From the NCBI GenBank assembly GCA_046318595.1, contig JBKCTV010000023.1, positions 1-64,000 of the forward strand: a stretch of DNA of 64,000 nucleotides, in the 5' to 3' direction. The DNA comes from DAITMV01 sp046318595. Its GTDB lineage: Bacteria > Pseudomonadota > Gammaproteobacteria > Burkholderiales > Burkholderiaceae_B. Positions within the stretch are counted from its first letter, which is position 1; each line of letters starts with the position of its first letter. Positions 38,268 to 47,534 of the stretch are shown piece after piece. Position numbers and translations under genes: made by a program. Under the pieces are notes generated by a model. The model was given only the letters and a program-made list of their open reading frames with translations, ran no database searches and was not told where the DNA came from.

Positions 38268-39095
38268 ATGCCAGAATTACCCGAGGTCGAGGTTACCCGT
38301 CGCGGCGTCGCGGCGGCTTTCCTGAATCAAACGCTGCAAGGCTGCACCGTGTGGCAGCCGAAGCTGCGCTGGCCGGTGCCGGCGGCGCTGGGCGAGCTGC
38401 GCGCCCAGCCGCTCATGGCTGTCGACCGCCGCGCGAAGTATGTCCTGTTGCGCTTTCCGGCGGTCACGGTCATCGTACATCTCGGCATGTCCGGTTCCTT
38501 GCAGATCGTCGGCCATGACACGCCCCGAAAAACGCACGATCATGTCGAGTGGGTGTTCGAGACGGCGCGGCTGCGGCTGCACGACCCGCGTCGGTTCGGC
38601 AGCGTCGATCTATTGCCCAACGGTCCTGACGGCTTCATTGATGAGGCCCGACACCCACGGCTGGGCTTGCTTGGGCCCGAGCCGTTCGGGGACCGTTTCG
38701 ATGGCGATTCGCTGTATCGGGCCTGCCGGGGGCGGCAGGTCTCGATCAAGGCGTTTTTGCTGAGCGGCCGGCCGGTGGTCGGGGCCGGCAATATTTATGC
38801 GGCCGAAAGTTTGTTTCAGGCACGGGTTTCGCCCCTGCGCACGGCCGACAGCCTGACGCGGCCTGCCTGCCATCGCCTGGCCGCAGCGCTCAAGGATGTG
38901 CTGGCGCGGGCGATCGAGCGTGGCGGTTCATCATTGCGCGATTTTGTTGGGACCGATGGTGTGCTCGGCCAGTTTCATTTATATGCGGATGTTTATGACA
39001 AAGCGGGTATGCCCTGCACGAATTGCGCCACGCCGATCCGGCGTATCGTCCAAGGGCAACGCGCAACGTTTTATTGTCCGAAATGTCAGCGGTGA
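38268..39095 (+). CDS. mutM: Formamidopyrimidine-DNA glycosylase
   Basis: Removes 8-oxoguanine and ring-opened purines opposite C. The 275-residue protein begins MPELPEVEVTRRG, giving the catalytic Pro2 and Glu3; VGAGNIYAAESLF and the C-terminal zinc finger CTNCATPIRRIVQGQRATF...CPKC are complete. AGGAGA lies just upstream of the ATG. It overlaps mutY by 13 bp, coupling the two enzymes of the GO repair system. Confidence 0.97.
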   Translation: MPELPEVEVTRRGVAAAFLNQTLQGCTVWQPKLRWPVPAALGELRAQPLMAVDRRAKYVLLRFPAVTVIVHLGMSGSLQIVGHDTPRKTHDHVEWVFETARLRLHDPRRFGSVDLLPNGPDGFIDEARHPRLGLLGPEPFGDRFDGDSLYRACRGRQVSIKAFLLSGRPVVGAGNIYAAESLFQARVSPLRTADSLTRPACHRLAAALKDVLARAIERGGSSLRDFVGTDGVLGQFHLYADVYDKAGMPCTNCATPIRRIVQGQRATFYCPKCQR

Positions 39096-40186
39096 CGCCG
39101 TTTGCCGAACGGGTCGTTCAATGGCAAAAAGTCCACGGTCGTTCGCATCTGCCTTGGCAAAACACCCGTGACCCCTATCGCATCTGGTTGTCCGAAATCA
39201 TGCTACAGCAAACCCAGGTCGGCACGGTGCTCTCTTACTACGAGCGTTTTCTGAAAACGCTGCCCACGGTCCGCGACTTGGCGTCCGCCGAGCATGCGAC
39301 GGTGATGTCGCTGTGGGCGGGTTTGGGTTACTACAGCCGTGCGCGCAATCTGCACGCGTGCGCCAAACAAGTGTGCGAGCGGTTCGGTGGGACGTTTCCG
39401 GTGGCGGTGGCTTTGTTGGAGAGTTTGCCGGGAATCGGTCGCTCGACGGCCGGAGCGATTGCCGCGTTTGCCGCCGACGTGCAGGCGCCGATTCTGGATG
39501 GTAACGTCAAACGGCTGTTCGCCCGGCATTTCGCTGTTGCCGGCGATGTCAACGCGACCAGCGTGCAACGCGAATTGTGGGGTTTGGCCGAACAGCAGCT
39601 GCCAGTCTCTGACATCGTCGCTTACACCCAAGGCTTGATGGACCTGGGCGCGACTATCTGCGTGCGCCGCCGGCCGCATTGTCTGCTGTGCCCAGTGCAG
39701 CACAGCTGCCAGGCATGGCGGCAGGGCCGCGTCGACGAGCTGCCGGCGCCGCGCGCCCGCCTGCAACGGCCGACCGAGTATTGGCGGGCCGATTTGCTGT
39801 TCTCGCTGGATGGCCGTATTTGGCTTGAACCGCGACCGATGCAAGGTATCTGGGGTGGTTTATGGGTGTGCCCGATGCAGCAGGCGGCGTCGTTGGCAGC
39901 GCTGACGGAAATTGGCAACGATGCGCTGCCTGGGACGCCAGCCGGCCCCGTCTTGACGCATGATCTGACCCACAAACGATTGTTGATCAAGCCTTATCGG
40001 CGTGTATGGCATAAATCGTGTGAGCCGCCGGGCTCGACCGGGCGGTGGTTCGACTGGCCGTTGCGGGCGGATGCGCCGGTGCCACGGCCCTTGCAGGTTT
40101 GGGCGCAGGGGGCTGTTGGCAGCCCATCTGAGGCTGTGTGCTCAAAAGCTGCGTCTGACTGTCGGGGTCAATCAGGGGGCCAATGA
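39083..40186 (+). CDS. mutY: Adenine DNA glycosylase
   Basis: Removes adenine mispaired with 8-oxoguanine. The 367-residue protein has the helix-hairpin-helix region LPGIGRSTAGAIAAFA with the catalytic aspartate in LDGNVKRLFAR, the [4Fe-4S] ligands in CVRRRPHCLLCPVQHSC (C-x6-C-x2-C-x5-C), and a C-terminal NUDIX-like domain for 8-oxoG recognition. The start overlaps the mutM 3' end. The last 15 bp overlap a convergent small gene. Confidence 0.96.
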   Translation: MSAVTPFAERVVQWQKVHGRSHLPWQNTRDPYRIWLSEIMLQQTQVGTVLSYYERFLKTLPTVRDLASAEHATVMSLWAGLGYYSRARNLHACAKQVCERFGGTFPVAVALLESLPGIGRSTAGAIAAFAADVQAPILDGNVKRLFARHFAVAGDVNATSVQRELWGLAEQQLPVSDIVAYTQGLMDLGATICVRRRPHCLLCPVQHSCQAWRQGRVDELPAPRARLQRPTEYWRADLLFSLDGRIWLEPRPMQGIWGGLWVCPMQQAASLAALTEIGNDALPGTPAGPVLTHDLTHKRLLIKPYRRVWHKSCEPPGSTGRWFDWPLRADAPVPRPLQVWAQGAVGSPSEAVCSKAASDCRGQSGGQ

Positions 40187-40417
40187 GTGCTGCGGCGTAG
40201 TTCTGCGGTAATCGGCTTTCGCGTTCTCGATCACTCGCGCAACCTTGCCGTGACACTTCGCACATTTACCCTCCAGTAGTATGCCACCGCCTTTCATAGT
40301 CCCAGTGAAATTGGTCATGGTCGCTTCGTGGCGGCATCGGCCGCACCAGACGTTGGTCAGAAGACGCTGGCGTGCGGGCTTGGTAAGGATAGCGCTGCTT
40401 GCTGCTGCTGTCTTCAT
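40172..40417 (-). CDS. Small zinc-ribbon-like protein (two CxxC pairs)
   Basis: An 81-residue protein with VWCGRCRHEATM at about residue 23 and GKCAKCHGKVARVIE at about 51, two CxxC pairs 25 residues apart that suggest a zinc ribbon. The ends are basic. I do not recognise a named family, although short proteins of this pattern occur in proteobacteria. It is alone on its strand between mutY and sodC, and may be a recent arrival along with sodC. Confidence 0.6.
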   Translation of the reverse strand: MKTAAASSAILTKPARQRLLTNVWCGRCRHEATMTNFTGTMKGGGILLEGKCAKCHGKVARVIENAKADYRRTTPQHSLAP

Positions 40418-40579
40418 CGATGCGTCCCAAACAAAGCGCGGCGCATGGAGTCTTCGCTGATGACAGGACGCATACCCAGGGCTTGTAACGCTGCGTTCCG
40501 GGTTTTTCTACTGAATTGCTGTCAGGCAACTGCCGGATTTAGGATTATGATTGGGCCTTTGTAACGAAAGGCTTCCTGA

Positions 40580-41107
40580 ATGAAAACTGTAAAAATACTG
40601 ATGGGCTTTTGTTTGTCTTCCTTGGTCGGCTGGACTCACGCCGCCAATCAGCTTGCCATTCCCATGAATTTGGTCGATGAAGATGGCGTCGGCGCTTTGA
40701 TTGGTCAGGTTCATGTTGTCGAGTCGCCTTATGGCCTTGTCTTTACCCCTGACCTCAAAGGCTTGGCGCCAGGTTTGCATGGCTTTCATCTGCATCAATA
40801 TCCTTCTTGTAAACCTCAAATCAAAGACGGCAAAGCGGTTCCGGCCGCGGCCGCTGGGGGGCATTATGATCCCGACAAGGCGAATAAGCATGGCAGCCCA
40901 TGGGGCGATGGCCATAAAGGTGATTTGCCCGCGTTGTATGTGGATAAAAACGGCAGTGCTACGCAGCCGGTGCTGGCGCCGCGTTTGCAATGGGCCGACT
41001 TGCAAGGCCATGCGCTGATGGTACATGTCGGCAGCGATAACCACACCGATCATCCTCAGCCGCTAGGTGGCGGCGGCGCTCGGTTGGCATGCGGTGTGAC
41101 TCAATAA
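40580..41107 (+). CDS. sodC: Periplasmic Cu/Zn superoxide dismutase
   Basis: Converts superoxide to peroxide and oxygen in the periplasm. The 175-residue protein has a signal peptide (about 1-21, ending THAA) and all metal ligands: copper histidines in HGFHLHQ, the bridging and zinc histidines in GGHYDP and the following KHG and GHKGDLP with its aspartate, and the late copper histidine in MVHVGSDN. Two cysteines (YPSC and LACGV) can form the conserved disulfide. The coding sequence looks AT-richer than its neighbours. A SodC in the periplasm is often associated with resistance to host oxidative burst. Confidence 0.95.
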   Translation: MKTVKILMGFCLSSLVGWTHAANQLAIPMNLVDEDGVGALIGQVHVVESPYGLVFTPDLKGLAPGLHGFHLHQYPSCKPQIKDGKAVPAAAAGGHYDPDKANKHGSPWGDGHKGDLPALYVDKNGSATQPVLAPRLQWADLQGHALMVHVGSDNHTDHPQPLGGGGARLACGVTQ

Positions 41108-41228
41108 GCTGACTGTGCGCGCGCCCCATGTACAGCGGTTCGTCCGTATGTTCATCGCCGCAGCCGAGCTGCGCTATGGCGGCGCAAAAAAGGCTCGTTC
41201 GGGCATGAACTATCTGCTGATCGCCGCA

Positions 41229-42101
41229 TTAGGCAGAAGTCGATGTCACCGAACGGTGCCGCACCACGATCGTCTGGGCCACATCTGGCCGTTTCGCCTG
41301 AAACCGCCGGGCTAACTGGTCGGCCACATACACCGAGCGGTGTTGCCCGCCGGTGCAGCCAATCGCGATTGTCAGGTAATTCCGTTGTTCGTTTAAATAA
41401 GCCGGCAGCCAGGTGCGAACGAAGGCTTCGATATCGTCGATGAGCTGCGCCGCAGCAGGTTGCTGCTCGAAATACTTCACCACGTCGGCATCCAGCCCGC
41501 TCTGCGGCCGCAAAACACGGTCGTAATACGGGTTGCCGAGGCAGCGCGCATCGAACATCAGGTCCGCATCGCGGGGTACGCCGCCTTTGAACGCGAAGCT
41601 TTCGATGATCAGCGTGAGCCGGGCGGGCTGCGCCATGACGGCCTGCTCGATCCAGCGCCGCAGTACGTTCGGCAACAGGTCCGAAGTGTCGATGACGTTA
41701 CCCAGATCCTTGATGCCGGCCAAGGCGTCGCGTTCGAACTCGACGCATTCGGCAACGGTGGCGTTGTTACCGAGCTGGTCGCTGGCTGGATGACGGCGGC
41801 GTGATTCCGAATACCGGGTCACGAGCGTGCGCGTATCGGTGTGCAGGTAGATGACCTTGACATCGTGCCCGACCGTTTGCAGGCGACTGATCAAGTCCGG
41901 CAGGGCGCTGAGGAAACGCGTCGAGCGGGCATCGATGGCCACCGCCGTCGCCTGCCTGCCATCCTCTTCCAGGCTGAGCACTACATCGCCGAGAAACTCC
42001 GGCGGCAGGTTGTCGATACAGAAAAAGCCCACGTCTTCGAGCGCTTTCAAAGCAACCGATTTGCCCGAGCCCGACAGCCCGGTGATGAGCACTACTTTCA
42101 T
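41229..42101 (-). CDS. rapZ: RNase adapter protein RapZ
   Basis: P-loop protein that in E. coli presents the sRNA GlmZ to RNase E and thus controls glucosamine-6-phosphate synthesis. The 290-residue protein has Walker A ITGLSGSGKSVALKALED at the N-terminus, the FFCIDNLPPEF segment, and the C-terminal GCTGGQHRSVYVADQLARRF that forms the RNA- and GlcN6P-binding domain. It lies 9 bp downstream of hprK. Confidence 0.96.
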   Translation of the reverse strand: MKVVLITGLSGSGKSVALKALEDVGFFCIDNLPPEFLGDVVLSLEEDGRQATAVAIDARSTRFLSALPDLISRLQTVGHDVKVIYLHTDTRTLVTRYSESRRRHPASDQLGNNATVAECVEFERDALAGIKDLGNVIDTSDLLPNVLRRWIEQAVMAQPARLTLIIESFAFKGGVPRDADLMFDARCLGNPYYDRVLRPQSGLDADVVKYFEQQPAAAQLIDDIEAFVRTWLPAYLNEQRNYLTIAIGCTGGQHRSVYVADQLARRFQAKRPDVAQTIVVRHRSVTSTSA

Positions 42102-42110
42102 AAGCCGTCC

Positions 42111-43052
42111 TCAATCATTTGGTTCGATGCTGTTTTGCCGGATGGCTGTTTCCTGCCGCTCGACGAAGTCTGCCAGGGTGTCGATCCCGCGCAGTTGCAG
42201 GATGGTGTTGCGCACGGCGGCTTCGAGCAGCACGGCCAGGTTACGGCCGGCGGCGACCGGCAGGGTGACGGTGCGGATCGGCAGGCCGAGGACCTGTTCG
42301 AACTCGGCCCGCATCGGCAGACGTTCCTGTTTGAGCTCGATAGATGCGCGGCGGCGCAGATGTACGACGAGCTTTAAGCGCATCTTGCGGCGCACGGCGG
42401 TTTCGCCAAAAATGGTTTTGATGTCCAGCAATCCCAGGCCGCGCACTTCCAGCAGGTTACGCAGCAGATCCGGACAACGGCCTTCGATGAGGTTCGGCGC
42501 CACCCGTGCGAACTCGACCACATCGTCGGCCACCAGGCCGTGGCCGCGCGAAATCAGTTCCAGCCCGAGTTCGCTTTTGCCGAGCCCGGATTCGCCGCGG
42601 ATCAGGACGCCCATGCCCAGCACATCCATGAACACGCCGTGCATGGTGCAGATGGGCGCCAGCCATTTGTTCAAAAAAACGCGCAAGAAATCGATCAGTT
42701 GGGCGGCTGAAATCGGCGTGGTCAATAGCGGAATCTGGTGCGCGTTGCACGCTTCGATGACATCCTGGTCGGGCGCGAACCCTTCGGCGATGATGATGGC
42801 CGGCGGCCGGCCGGCGATCATCCGGGCGGTCTGGTGAACACGCCGTGGCCGGTCGATCATGGCGTAGTACTCTACTTCCTGATGACCGAACACCTGAATG
42901 CGCGCCGGGTGGATGACGTTCAGGTGGCCAATCAGGTCCGACGAGGCGAAGCATTCCAGGTCGATGACCCGATCGGCACCATCGAAACCAGCCACCCAAG
43001 ACAATTGCAGGCGCTGCTGGTTTTTCTCGATCAGTTCGCGCAGGGTTTTCAG
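42111..43052 (-). CDS. hprK: HPr kinase/phosphorylase (probable CTG start)
   Basis: Bifunctional enzyme that phosphorylates and dephosphorylates HPr at serine. The catalytic part is intact: [18 protein letters not shown]-loop [14 protein letters not shown] at about 153-166, and the signature [21 protein letters not shown]. The only ATG/GTG/TTG-type start (TTG at 43004) would remove about 16 residues that align with other betaproteobacterial HprK proteins. In frame upstream, a CTG at 43052 is preceded by AAGGAAG at proper spacing, giving [16 protein letters not shown] before [12 protein letters not shown] and a length of 313 residues. I therefore place the start at this CTG; the alternative is the shorter TTG form of 297 residues. 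The gene follows ptsN by 10 bp. Confidence 0.8.
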   Translation of the reverse strand: MKTLRELIEKNQQRLQLSWVAGFDGADRVIDLECFASSDLIGHLNVIHPARIQVFGHQEVEYYAMIDRPRRVHQTARMIAGRPPAIIIAEGFAPDQDVIEACNAHQIPLLTTPISAAQLIDFLRVFLNKWLAPICTMHGVFMDVLGMGVLIRGESGLGKSELGLELISRGHGLVADDVVEFARVAPNLIEGRCPDLLRNLLEVRGLGLLDIKTIFGETAVRRKMRLKLVVHLRRRASIELKQERLPMRAEFEQVLGLPIRTVTLPVAAGRNLAVLLEAAVRNTILQLRGIDTLADFVERQETAIRQNSIEPND

Positions 43053-43062
43053 AGCGGCTTCC

Positions 43063-43536
43063 TTAAGCAGTGGCCGGGTTGTAAGGCTCCCAGTCGTTGA
43101 TCAGTCGGTGTGCGTCGCCGGCATGTTCGATTTCCATCAAACGTGAACGGAACGACTTGTCGGACAGCATTTGCGCCAGTTCGGATAAAATATCCAGGTG
43201 GTGCTGGGTGGCGTTTTCCGGCACCAGTAAAAACATCAATAATTTGACGGGCTGCCCGTCGGGCGCATCGAACGGTACGGGTTCCTGCACCCGCAGCAGG
43301 GCCGCCACCGGTTCGCGCAGGCCCTTGATGCGGCCGTGCGGCACCGCGACCTGCTTGCCCAGACCCGTCGAGCCGAGTCTTTCGCGCATGAACAGGCTGT
43401 CGAAGACTTTCGCACGGGCAATCCCCTGGTGGTTTTCGAACAGCAGACTGGCCTGCTCGAAAGCCCGTTTTTTACTGGTTACCGTCACGTCGAGCAGGAT
43501 GTTGACGAGGGGCAGAAGTTTGGCGATTAGATTCAT
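43063..43536 (-). CDS. ptsN: Nitrogen PTS protein EIIA-Ntr
   Basis: Phosphoacceptor of the PTS-Ntr regulatory chain. The 157-residue protein has the EIIA fold with the phosphorylated His67 in [10 protein letters not shown]. The start [17 protein letters not shown] is the family N-terminus; a frame open 79 codons further upstream has no homology. Neighbours hprK, rapZ, hpf and rpoN form the classical Ntr block. Confidence 0.95.
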   Translation of the reverse strand: MNLIAKLLPLVNILLDVTVTSKKRAFEQASLLFENHQGIARAKVFDSLFMRERLGSTGLGKQVAVPHGRIKGLREPVAALLRVQEPVPFDAPDGQPVKLLMFLLVPENATQHHLDILSELAQMLSDKSFRSRLMEIEHAGDAHRLINDWEPYNPATA

Positions 43537-43594
43537 TGCTGCTTGGCATCCCGTGTGAACGCGTGCCGGATTATACGCTCCAATCGCCTCTATG

Positions 43595-43621
43595 ACGGAG
43601 TAACCCATACGGGTACTCCGT
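43595..43621 (-). terminator. Hairpin between hpf and ptsN (attenuator or RNA-stability element)
   Basis: ACGGAGTA at 43595-43602 pairs with TACTCCGT at 43614-43621, extended by CCC/GGG after a single bulged A, with a four-base loop (43607-43610). It sits 21 bases after the hpf stop and 59 bases before ptsN. No T run follows on the minus strand, so it may be a partial terminator or an mRNA stability element that lowers ptsN relative to hpf. Confidence 0.45.
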
Positions 43622-43642
43622 CCTGTTGGGTAAGGCGACGGA

Positions 43643-43984
43643 TTAAGTTTCGACGCCTGGCACCTCGATGGTTTCCTGGCGCTTGATGGCGTCGTGCGAC
43701 CGGTTTTGCACCTTGTTTTTGTGTTTGAGAACCTGACGGTCGAGCTTGTCGGCCAAAAAATCGATCGCGGCATATAGATTTTCGTCTTCTGCGGTCACAT
43801 GAATGTCTTTACCGCGCACATGGATGGTTGCTTCGGCGCGCTGGATGAGCTTTTCGACCGAGACGACGACCGACGCATCGATCACATGATCGAAATGGCG
43901 TTTGATGCGATTCATTTTTTCGGTGATATGGGCCCGGATGGCGGGTGTGACGTCGAGATGGTGGCCGCTGATGTTCAAATTCAT
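43643..43984 (-). CDS. hpf: Ribosome hibernation promoting factor
   Basis: Binds the 30S decoding centre and drives ribosome dimerisation in stationary phase. The 113-residue protein has the S30AE fold (MNLNISGHHLDVTPAIRAHI ... HVTAEDENLYAAIDFLADKLDRQ). It is of short type, without the C-terminal dimerisation domain of long HPF. GGAGAAG lies upstream of the chosen ATG. Position directly after rpoN is conserved in proteobacteria. Confidence 0.95.
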   Translation of the reverse strand: MNLNISGHHLDVTPAIRAHITEKMNRIKRHFDHVIDASVVVSVEKLIQRAEATIHVRGKDIHVTAEDENLYAAIDFLADKLDRQVLKHKNKVQNRSHDAIKRQETIEVPGVET

Positions 43985-44014
43985 AAAGCTTCTCCTTCTT
44001 GGGTGCACAATCAT

Positions 44015-45493
44015 TCACAGAGTCTTACGTAAACTGACCGGTGCGATTCGTAAAGATTCCCGGTATTTTGCAACGGTGCGGCGCGCCACGACCAGACCTT
44101 GGCGAGCGAGCAATTCGGCAATCTGACCGTCGGTGAGCGGTCGGTGCGGGTCTTCGGTGCTGACGAGCTGCTTGAGCAGGGCGCGGATGGCCGTGCTCGA
44201 TGCGGACCCTCCCGTATCGGTGGCGACATGACTGCCGAAGAAATACTTTAGCTCAAAAACGCCGCCTGGCGTTAGCATAAATTTTTGGGTGGTCACCCGC
44301 GAAATGGTCGATTCGTGCAAACCGAGCTCTTCCGCGATTTGCCGCAGAACCAAGGGTTGCATGGCGATTTCGCCGTGGTTGAAGAAGCGTTGTTGACGCT
44401 CGACGATGGCCTGTCCTACCCGCAAAATGGTATCGAAACGCTGTTGAATGTTCTTTACCAGCCAGCGTGCCTCCTGTAATTGACCTGCCAGAGCGCTGCT
44501 GTCGCGGCCGCGTTGGCGCCGCAGGATCTGTGCGTAGCGTTCGTTGACGCGCAGGCACGGCATGATTTCGGGGTTCAGCATGGCGACCCAGCGGTCGTGT
44601 TGTTTCTTGACCAGAATGTCGGCCACCACATAGGGGTCGGTCTCGGTCTGATGGCGCAGGCCGGGAAAGGGATCGAGCTCGCAAATGAGGGCGTGCGCGC
44701 TGCGTAGTCGATCGTCTGTGGTGTGCAGGAGCTTTTTGAGTTTGCCGTATTCGCGCAGGGCCAATAAATCGAGGTGGTCGGCGATGATCCGCGACGCCAG
44801 TGCGTAGTCGGGGTGGCCGACAGGTATCCGGGCGCGCAGTTGCAGTTGCAGGCACTCGGCCGGCGTGCGGGCACCGACGCCGGGAGGGTCGAAACTTTGT
44901 AACAGGTGCAGGGCGGTTTCGAGCTCGTCGAGCTGGATATCCAGGGACTTCGGCACGACCGCATGCAGCTCGGCCAGGTCCGACGAAAGATAGCCGTTGT
45001 CGTCGAGCGCATCGATCAATAAGCGCACCAGGCCACGGTCGCAGTCGGAGCAGCGCAGGGCGCCGAGTTGTTCTAGCAGATGCGCTTTGAGGCCGCTGTT
45101 GATGGCCGCCAGTTGAAAGCCCGGTTTGTCGTCTTCGGGGGCGCCCACGCGAAAATTCTCGGACCCGTCGGTGCCGTTCCAGTCGCTGCTTTCCCAGGCG
45201 TCGCCGCTGGCTTCTGAGGGTGGGTCCGCAGCGGCCTCTGCGGTGGTTTGGACGCGGGGCGTATCATCTTCGTGATGATGAGCGGTCGCGGTGTGCGACG
45301 GCAGGACGAGATCGCCCGAAAGCCGTGTCATCGGCGGTTCGTCCACCCGTTCCAACAAGGGGTTATCCTGCACTACTTGATCGAGCTCTTGTTGCAATTC
45401 CAGGGTCGATAGCTGCAGGAGCCTGATCGATTGCTGTAATTGCGGCGTCAGTGTCAGGTGCTGCGATACCTTGAGCTGCAAGCTGGTGCGCAT
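44015..45493 (-). CDS. rpoN: RNA polymerase sigma-54 factor
   Basis: Directs transcription from -24/-12 promoters with enhancer-binding proteins. The 492-residue protein has region I (LTPQLQQSIRLLQLSTLELQQEL), an acidic region II (about 60-120), the core-binding and DNA-binding domains, and the invariant RpoN box ARRTVAKYRESL at about 470-481. It lies between lptB and hpf with short spacing, so it is probably transcribed with the lpt genes. Confidence 0.97.
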   Translation of the reverse strand: MRTSLQLKVSQHLTLTPQLQQSIRLLQLSTLELQQELDQVVQDNPLLERVDEPPMTRLSGDLVLPSHTATAHHHEDDTPRVQTTAEAAADPPSEASGDAWESSDWNGTDGSENFRVGAPEDDKPGFQLAAINSGLKAHLLEQLGALRCSDCDRGLVRLLIDALDDNGYLSSDLAELHAVVPKSLDIQLDELETALHLLQSFDPPGVGARTPAECLQLQLRARIPVGHPDYALASRIIADHLDLLALREYGKLKKLLHTTDDRLRSAHALICELDPFPGLRHQTETDPYVVADILVKKQHDRWVAMLNPEIMPCLRVNERYAQILRRQRGRDSSALAGQLQEARWLVKNIQQRFDTILRVGQAIVERQQRFFNHGEIAMQPLVLRQIAEELGLHESTISRVTTQKFMLTPGGVFELKYFFGSHVATDTGGSASSTAIRALLKQLVSTEDPHRPLTDGQIAELLARQGLVVARRTVAKYRESLRIAPVSLRKTL

Positions 45494-45501
45494 GAAGTAC
45501 C

Positions 45502-46260
45502 TTACATTTTGAAATGTTCGCCGAGATACACCTTGCGAACATCCTCGTTTTCGACAATTTGCTCCGGGTGACCGGAGGCCAGAACACGGCCGTTGCTTAT
45601 GATGTAAGAACGGTCACAAATACCCAGGGTCTCTCGAACATTATGATCGGTTATCAAAACACCGATATCCCGCGATTTGAGGTATTTGACGATTTTTTGG
45701 ATTTCGAGCACCGCGATTGGGTCGACGCCGGCGAAGGGTTCGTCCAGCAGCACGAAGCGGGGGTTGGTCGCGAGCGCCCTAGCGATTTCGAGCCGGCGTC
45801 GCTCGCCGCCCGATAGGGCGATGGCTGACGATGTGCGCAGATGGTCGATTTGCAGATCGTTCAGTAAGCGTTCGAGGTGGTCGGCGATCGACCGACCATC
45901 CGCGGGTGGGCGGATTTCCAGGATGGCCTGAATGTTTTGCTCGACCGTCATGCGCCGGAATACCGAGGCCTCCTGAGGCAGATAGGAAAGGCCCAGCCGT
46001 GCGCGCTGGTGAATCGGCCTGCGGGTCACGTCATCGCCGGCTAGCTGAATGCGGCCGCGGTCGGCCGGCACCAGCCCGACGATCATGTAAAAGCAGGTCG
46101 TTTTGCCCGCCCCATTCGGCCCCAGCAGCCCAACCACCTCACCCGTGTCGACGTGCAGGCTGACGTCCTCAATGACCGTGCGTGAGCCGTAGGATTTTTT
46201 GAGCGATTCGGCCTGTAAGCGTGTTGGCTCGGCACCTCTGGATGTGCCGACGGTACTCAT
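45502..46260 (-). CDS. lptB: LPS export ABC transporter ATPase LptB
   Basis: ATPase of the LptB2FGC complex that extracts LPS from the inner membrane. The 252-residue protein has Walker A GLLGPNGAGKTTCFYMIVG, a Q-loop LPQEASVFRRMTV, the signature LSGGERRRLEIARALA, and Walker B FVLLDEPFAGVDPIAV. LptB-type signature and the lptA overlap (4 bp) secure the call. Confidence 0.96.
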   Translation of the reverse strand: MSTVGTSRGAEPTRLQAESLKKSYGSRTVIEDVSLHVDTGEVVGLLGPNGAGKTTCFYMIVGLVPADRGRIQLAGDDVTRRPIHQRARLGLSYLPQEASVFRRMTVEQNIQAILEIRPPADGRSIADHLERLLNDLQIDHLRTSSAIALSGGERRRLEIARALATNPRFVLLDEPFAGVDPIAVLEIQKIVKYLKSRDIGVLITDHNVRETLGICDRSYIISNGRVLASGHPEQIVENEDVRKVYLGEHFKM

Positions 46261-46913
46261 GGACTGAGTGGCCGACCCGGCGCGCTGTCGTTCTGGCGCA
46301 GCCGATGGTCGGGTTTGAGGGTGCTCGTCCCAGGTTCGCTGACGGCCGCGCCGCCGCTGACGGACCGCGGCTGGATGATCGCTTTGACCCGCCCGCCCGC
46401 CGTGGGAGAGGCGCCGGCCGCGCTGTTGACCGTGAAGTATTCGGTGCGCTGCAAATAGGTGATGATGTCGCCTTTGACCTCATCGGTGACGGTTGTGCCG
46501 TCGAGCTTGCGCAGTATGGCGCGGCGGTTGAGCACGACCGTGTCGGCTTTACTATCGTAATCGATCCGTTCGCCTTCGCCTTCCATGTAAAGCTCGCCAG
46601 GGCCGTCGCGGCGTTGCCGGAAAGTGGCCGGCCGCCCCTCCGCCGTGCCGAACTGATAGCCTTCCGGGCTCTGTCGCATGGTGAGTTTATCGCCACGCAG
46701 AACCAGCGACCCTTTGATGAGTAGAACGCCGCCACTGAAGATGTTGACCTGCTTCAAGTCATCGTAAGTCATTTTGTCGGCTTCGATGGTTGTGGGCGCG
46801 TCCTTGTCGGCTTGCGCTGCCCGGGCGGGCAGTCCGCCACCGAGCAGGAGGCTCGACAGTAAACAGGTGGCCACCCGGTTCAGCAGCCAGCGCAAATAGG
46901 GACTGCGTTTCAT
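46257..46913 (-). CDS. lptA: Periplasmic LPS transport protein LptA
   Basis: Forms the periplasmic bridge that carries LPS to the outer membrane. The 218-residue protein has a signal peptide (about 1-33, ending ARAA), then an OstA-type beta-jellyroll, with IEADKMTYDDLKQVNIFSG and DRIDYDSKADTV-like strands. The C-terminal tail from about 170 is low in conservation and rich in A, S and P. It follows lptC by 3 bp. Confidence 0.92.
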   Translation of the reverse strand: MKRSPYLRWLLNRVATCLLSSLLLGGGLPARAAQADKDAPTTIEADKMTYDDLKQVNIFSGGVLLIKGSLVLRGDKLTMRQSPEGYQFGTAEGRPATFRQRRDGPGELYMEGEGERIDYDSKADTVVLNRRAILRKLDGTTVTDEVKGDIITYLQRTEYFTVNSAAGASPTAGGRVKAIIQPRSVSGGAAVSEPGTSTLKPDHRLRQNDSAPGRPLSP

Positions 46914-46916
46914 GTG

Positions 46917-47534
46917 CTAGCCCTTCGGTCGCGACGGGACGACCAGCCGCACGCCTTGTTCGGCCGTCAACTGACCGGCCAGATTGTCAAGCGTCACGGC
47001 CCGCGCTTCCAAAATCGACCGGGCGTTGGCCGGGCCTTGCAGGATTTGCGTCGCGCGCTGTGTGGTGGCGAATTGCCGGTCGGTGTCGAGGTCGAGCTCG
47101 GGCGCGGTCATGGTCATGGTCATGGCGTCGCCCTTGTGAGGTTCGCGCACGACGGTGACGTTACCGATCATGCGCAACTGTCCTGTCAGGCTGTGATACA
47201 GCCCGCTGTCCGACCTTGCTTGCAAACGGGCGCTGTTCACGACGACGTTGTTGAAACGCGGCTGGGTCAGCCGCACGACATCCTGGTCCGGGATGTGATC
47301 GATCCGGCTGCCAGTCAAACGGGAGCGACGCTGCCCCTGGTCGAGCACGCGTTGCCAATCGAAATTTTCGACGAAGTAATCGGGCGTACGGCGGTCTCCG
47401 CGCGGGGCGTCGCTCCACGACTGCCGGGCGCTCATCAATGCCAGCCAATAAGACAGTGCGGCTAGACAGGCCGTCAACAGAAGCGGTAGGAAGGAGAGTA
47501 TGTAAGAACGGCGGCTGCGCGATGGGTGTTTCAT
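46917..47534 (-). CDS. lptC: LPS export membrane protein LptC
   Basis: Bitopic inner-membrane protein linking LptBFG to LptA. The 205-residue protein has one membrane helix (about 12-32) and a periplasmic jellyroll. PDYFVENFDWQRV and GNVTVVREPHKGDAM fit LptC. The start MKHPSRSRRSY is chosen; the frame is open 71 codons upstream inside kdsC. It overlaps kdsC by 4 bp. Confidence 0.93.
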   Translation of the reverse strand: MKHPSRSRRSYILSFLPLLLTACLAALSYWLALMSARQSWSDAPRGDRRTPDYFVENFDWQRVLDQGQRRSRLTGSRIDHIPDQDVVRLTQPRFNNVVVNSARLQARSDSGLYHSLTGQLRMIGNVTVVREPHKGDAMTMTMTAPELDLDTDRQFATTQRATQILQGPANARSILEARAVTLDNLAGQLTAEQGVRLVVPSRPKG

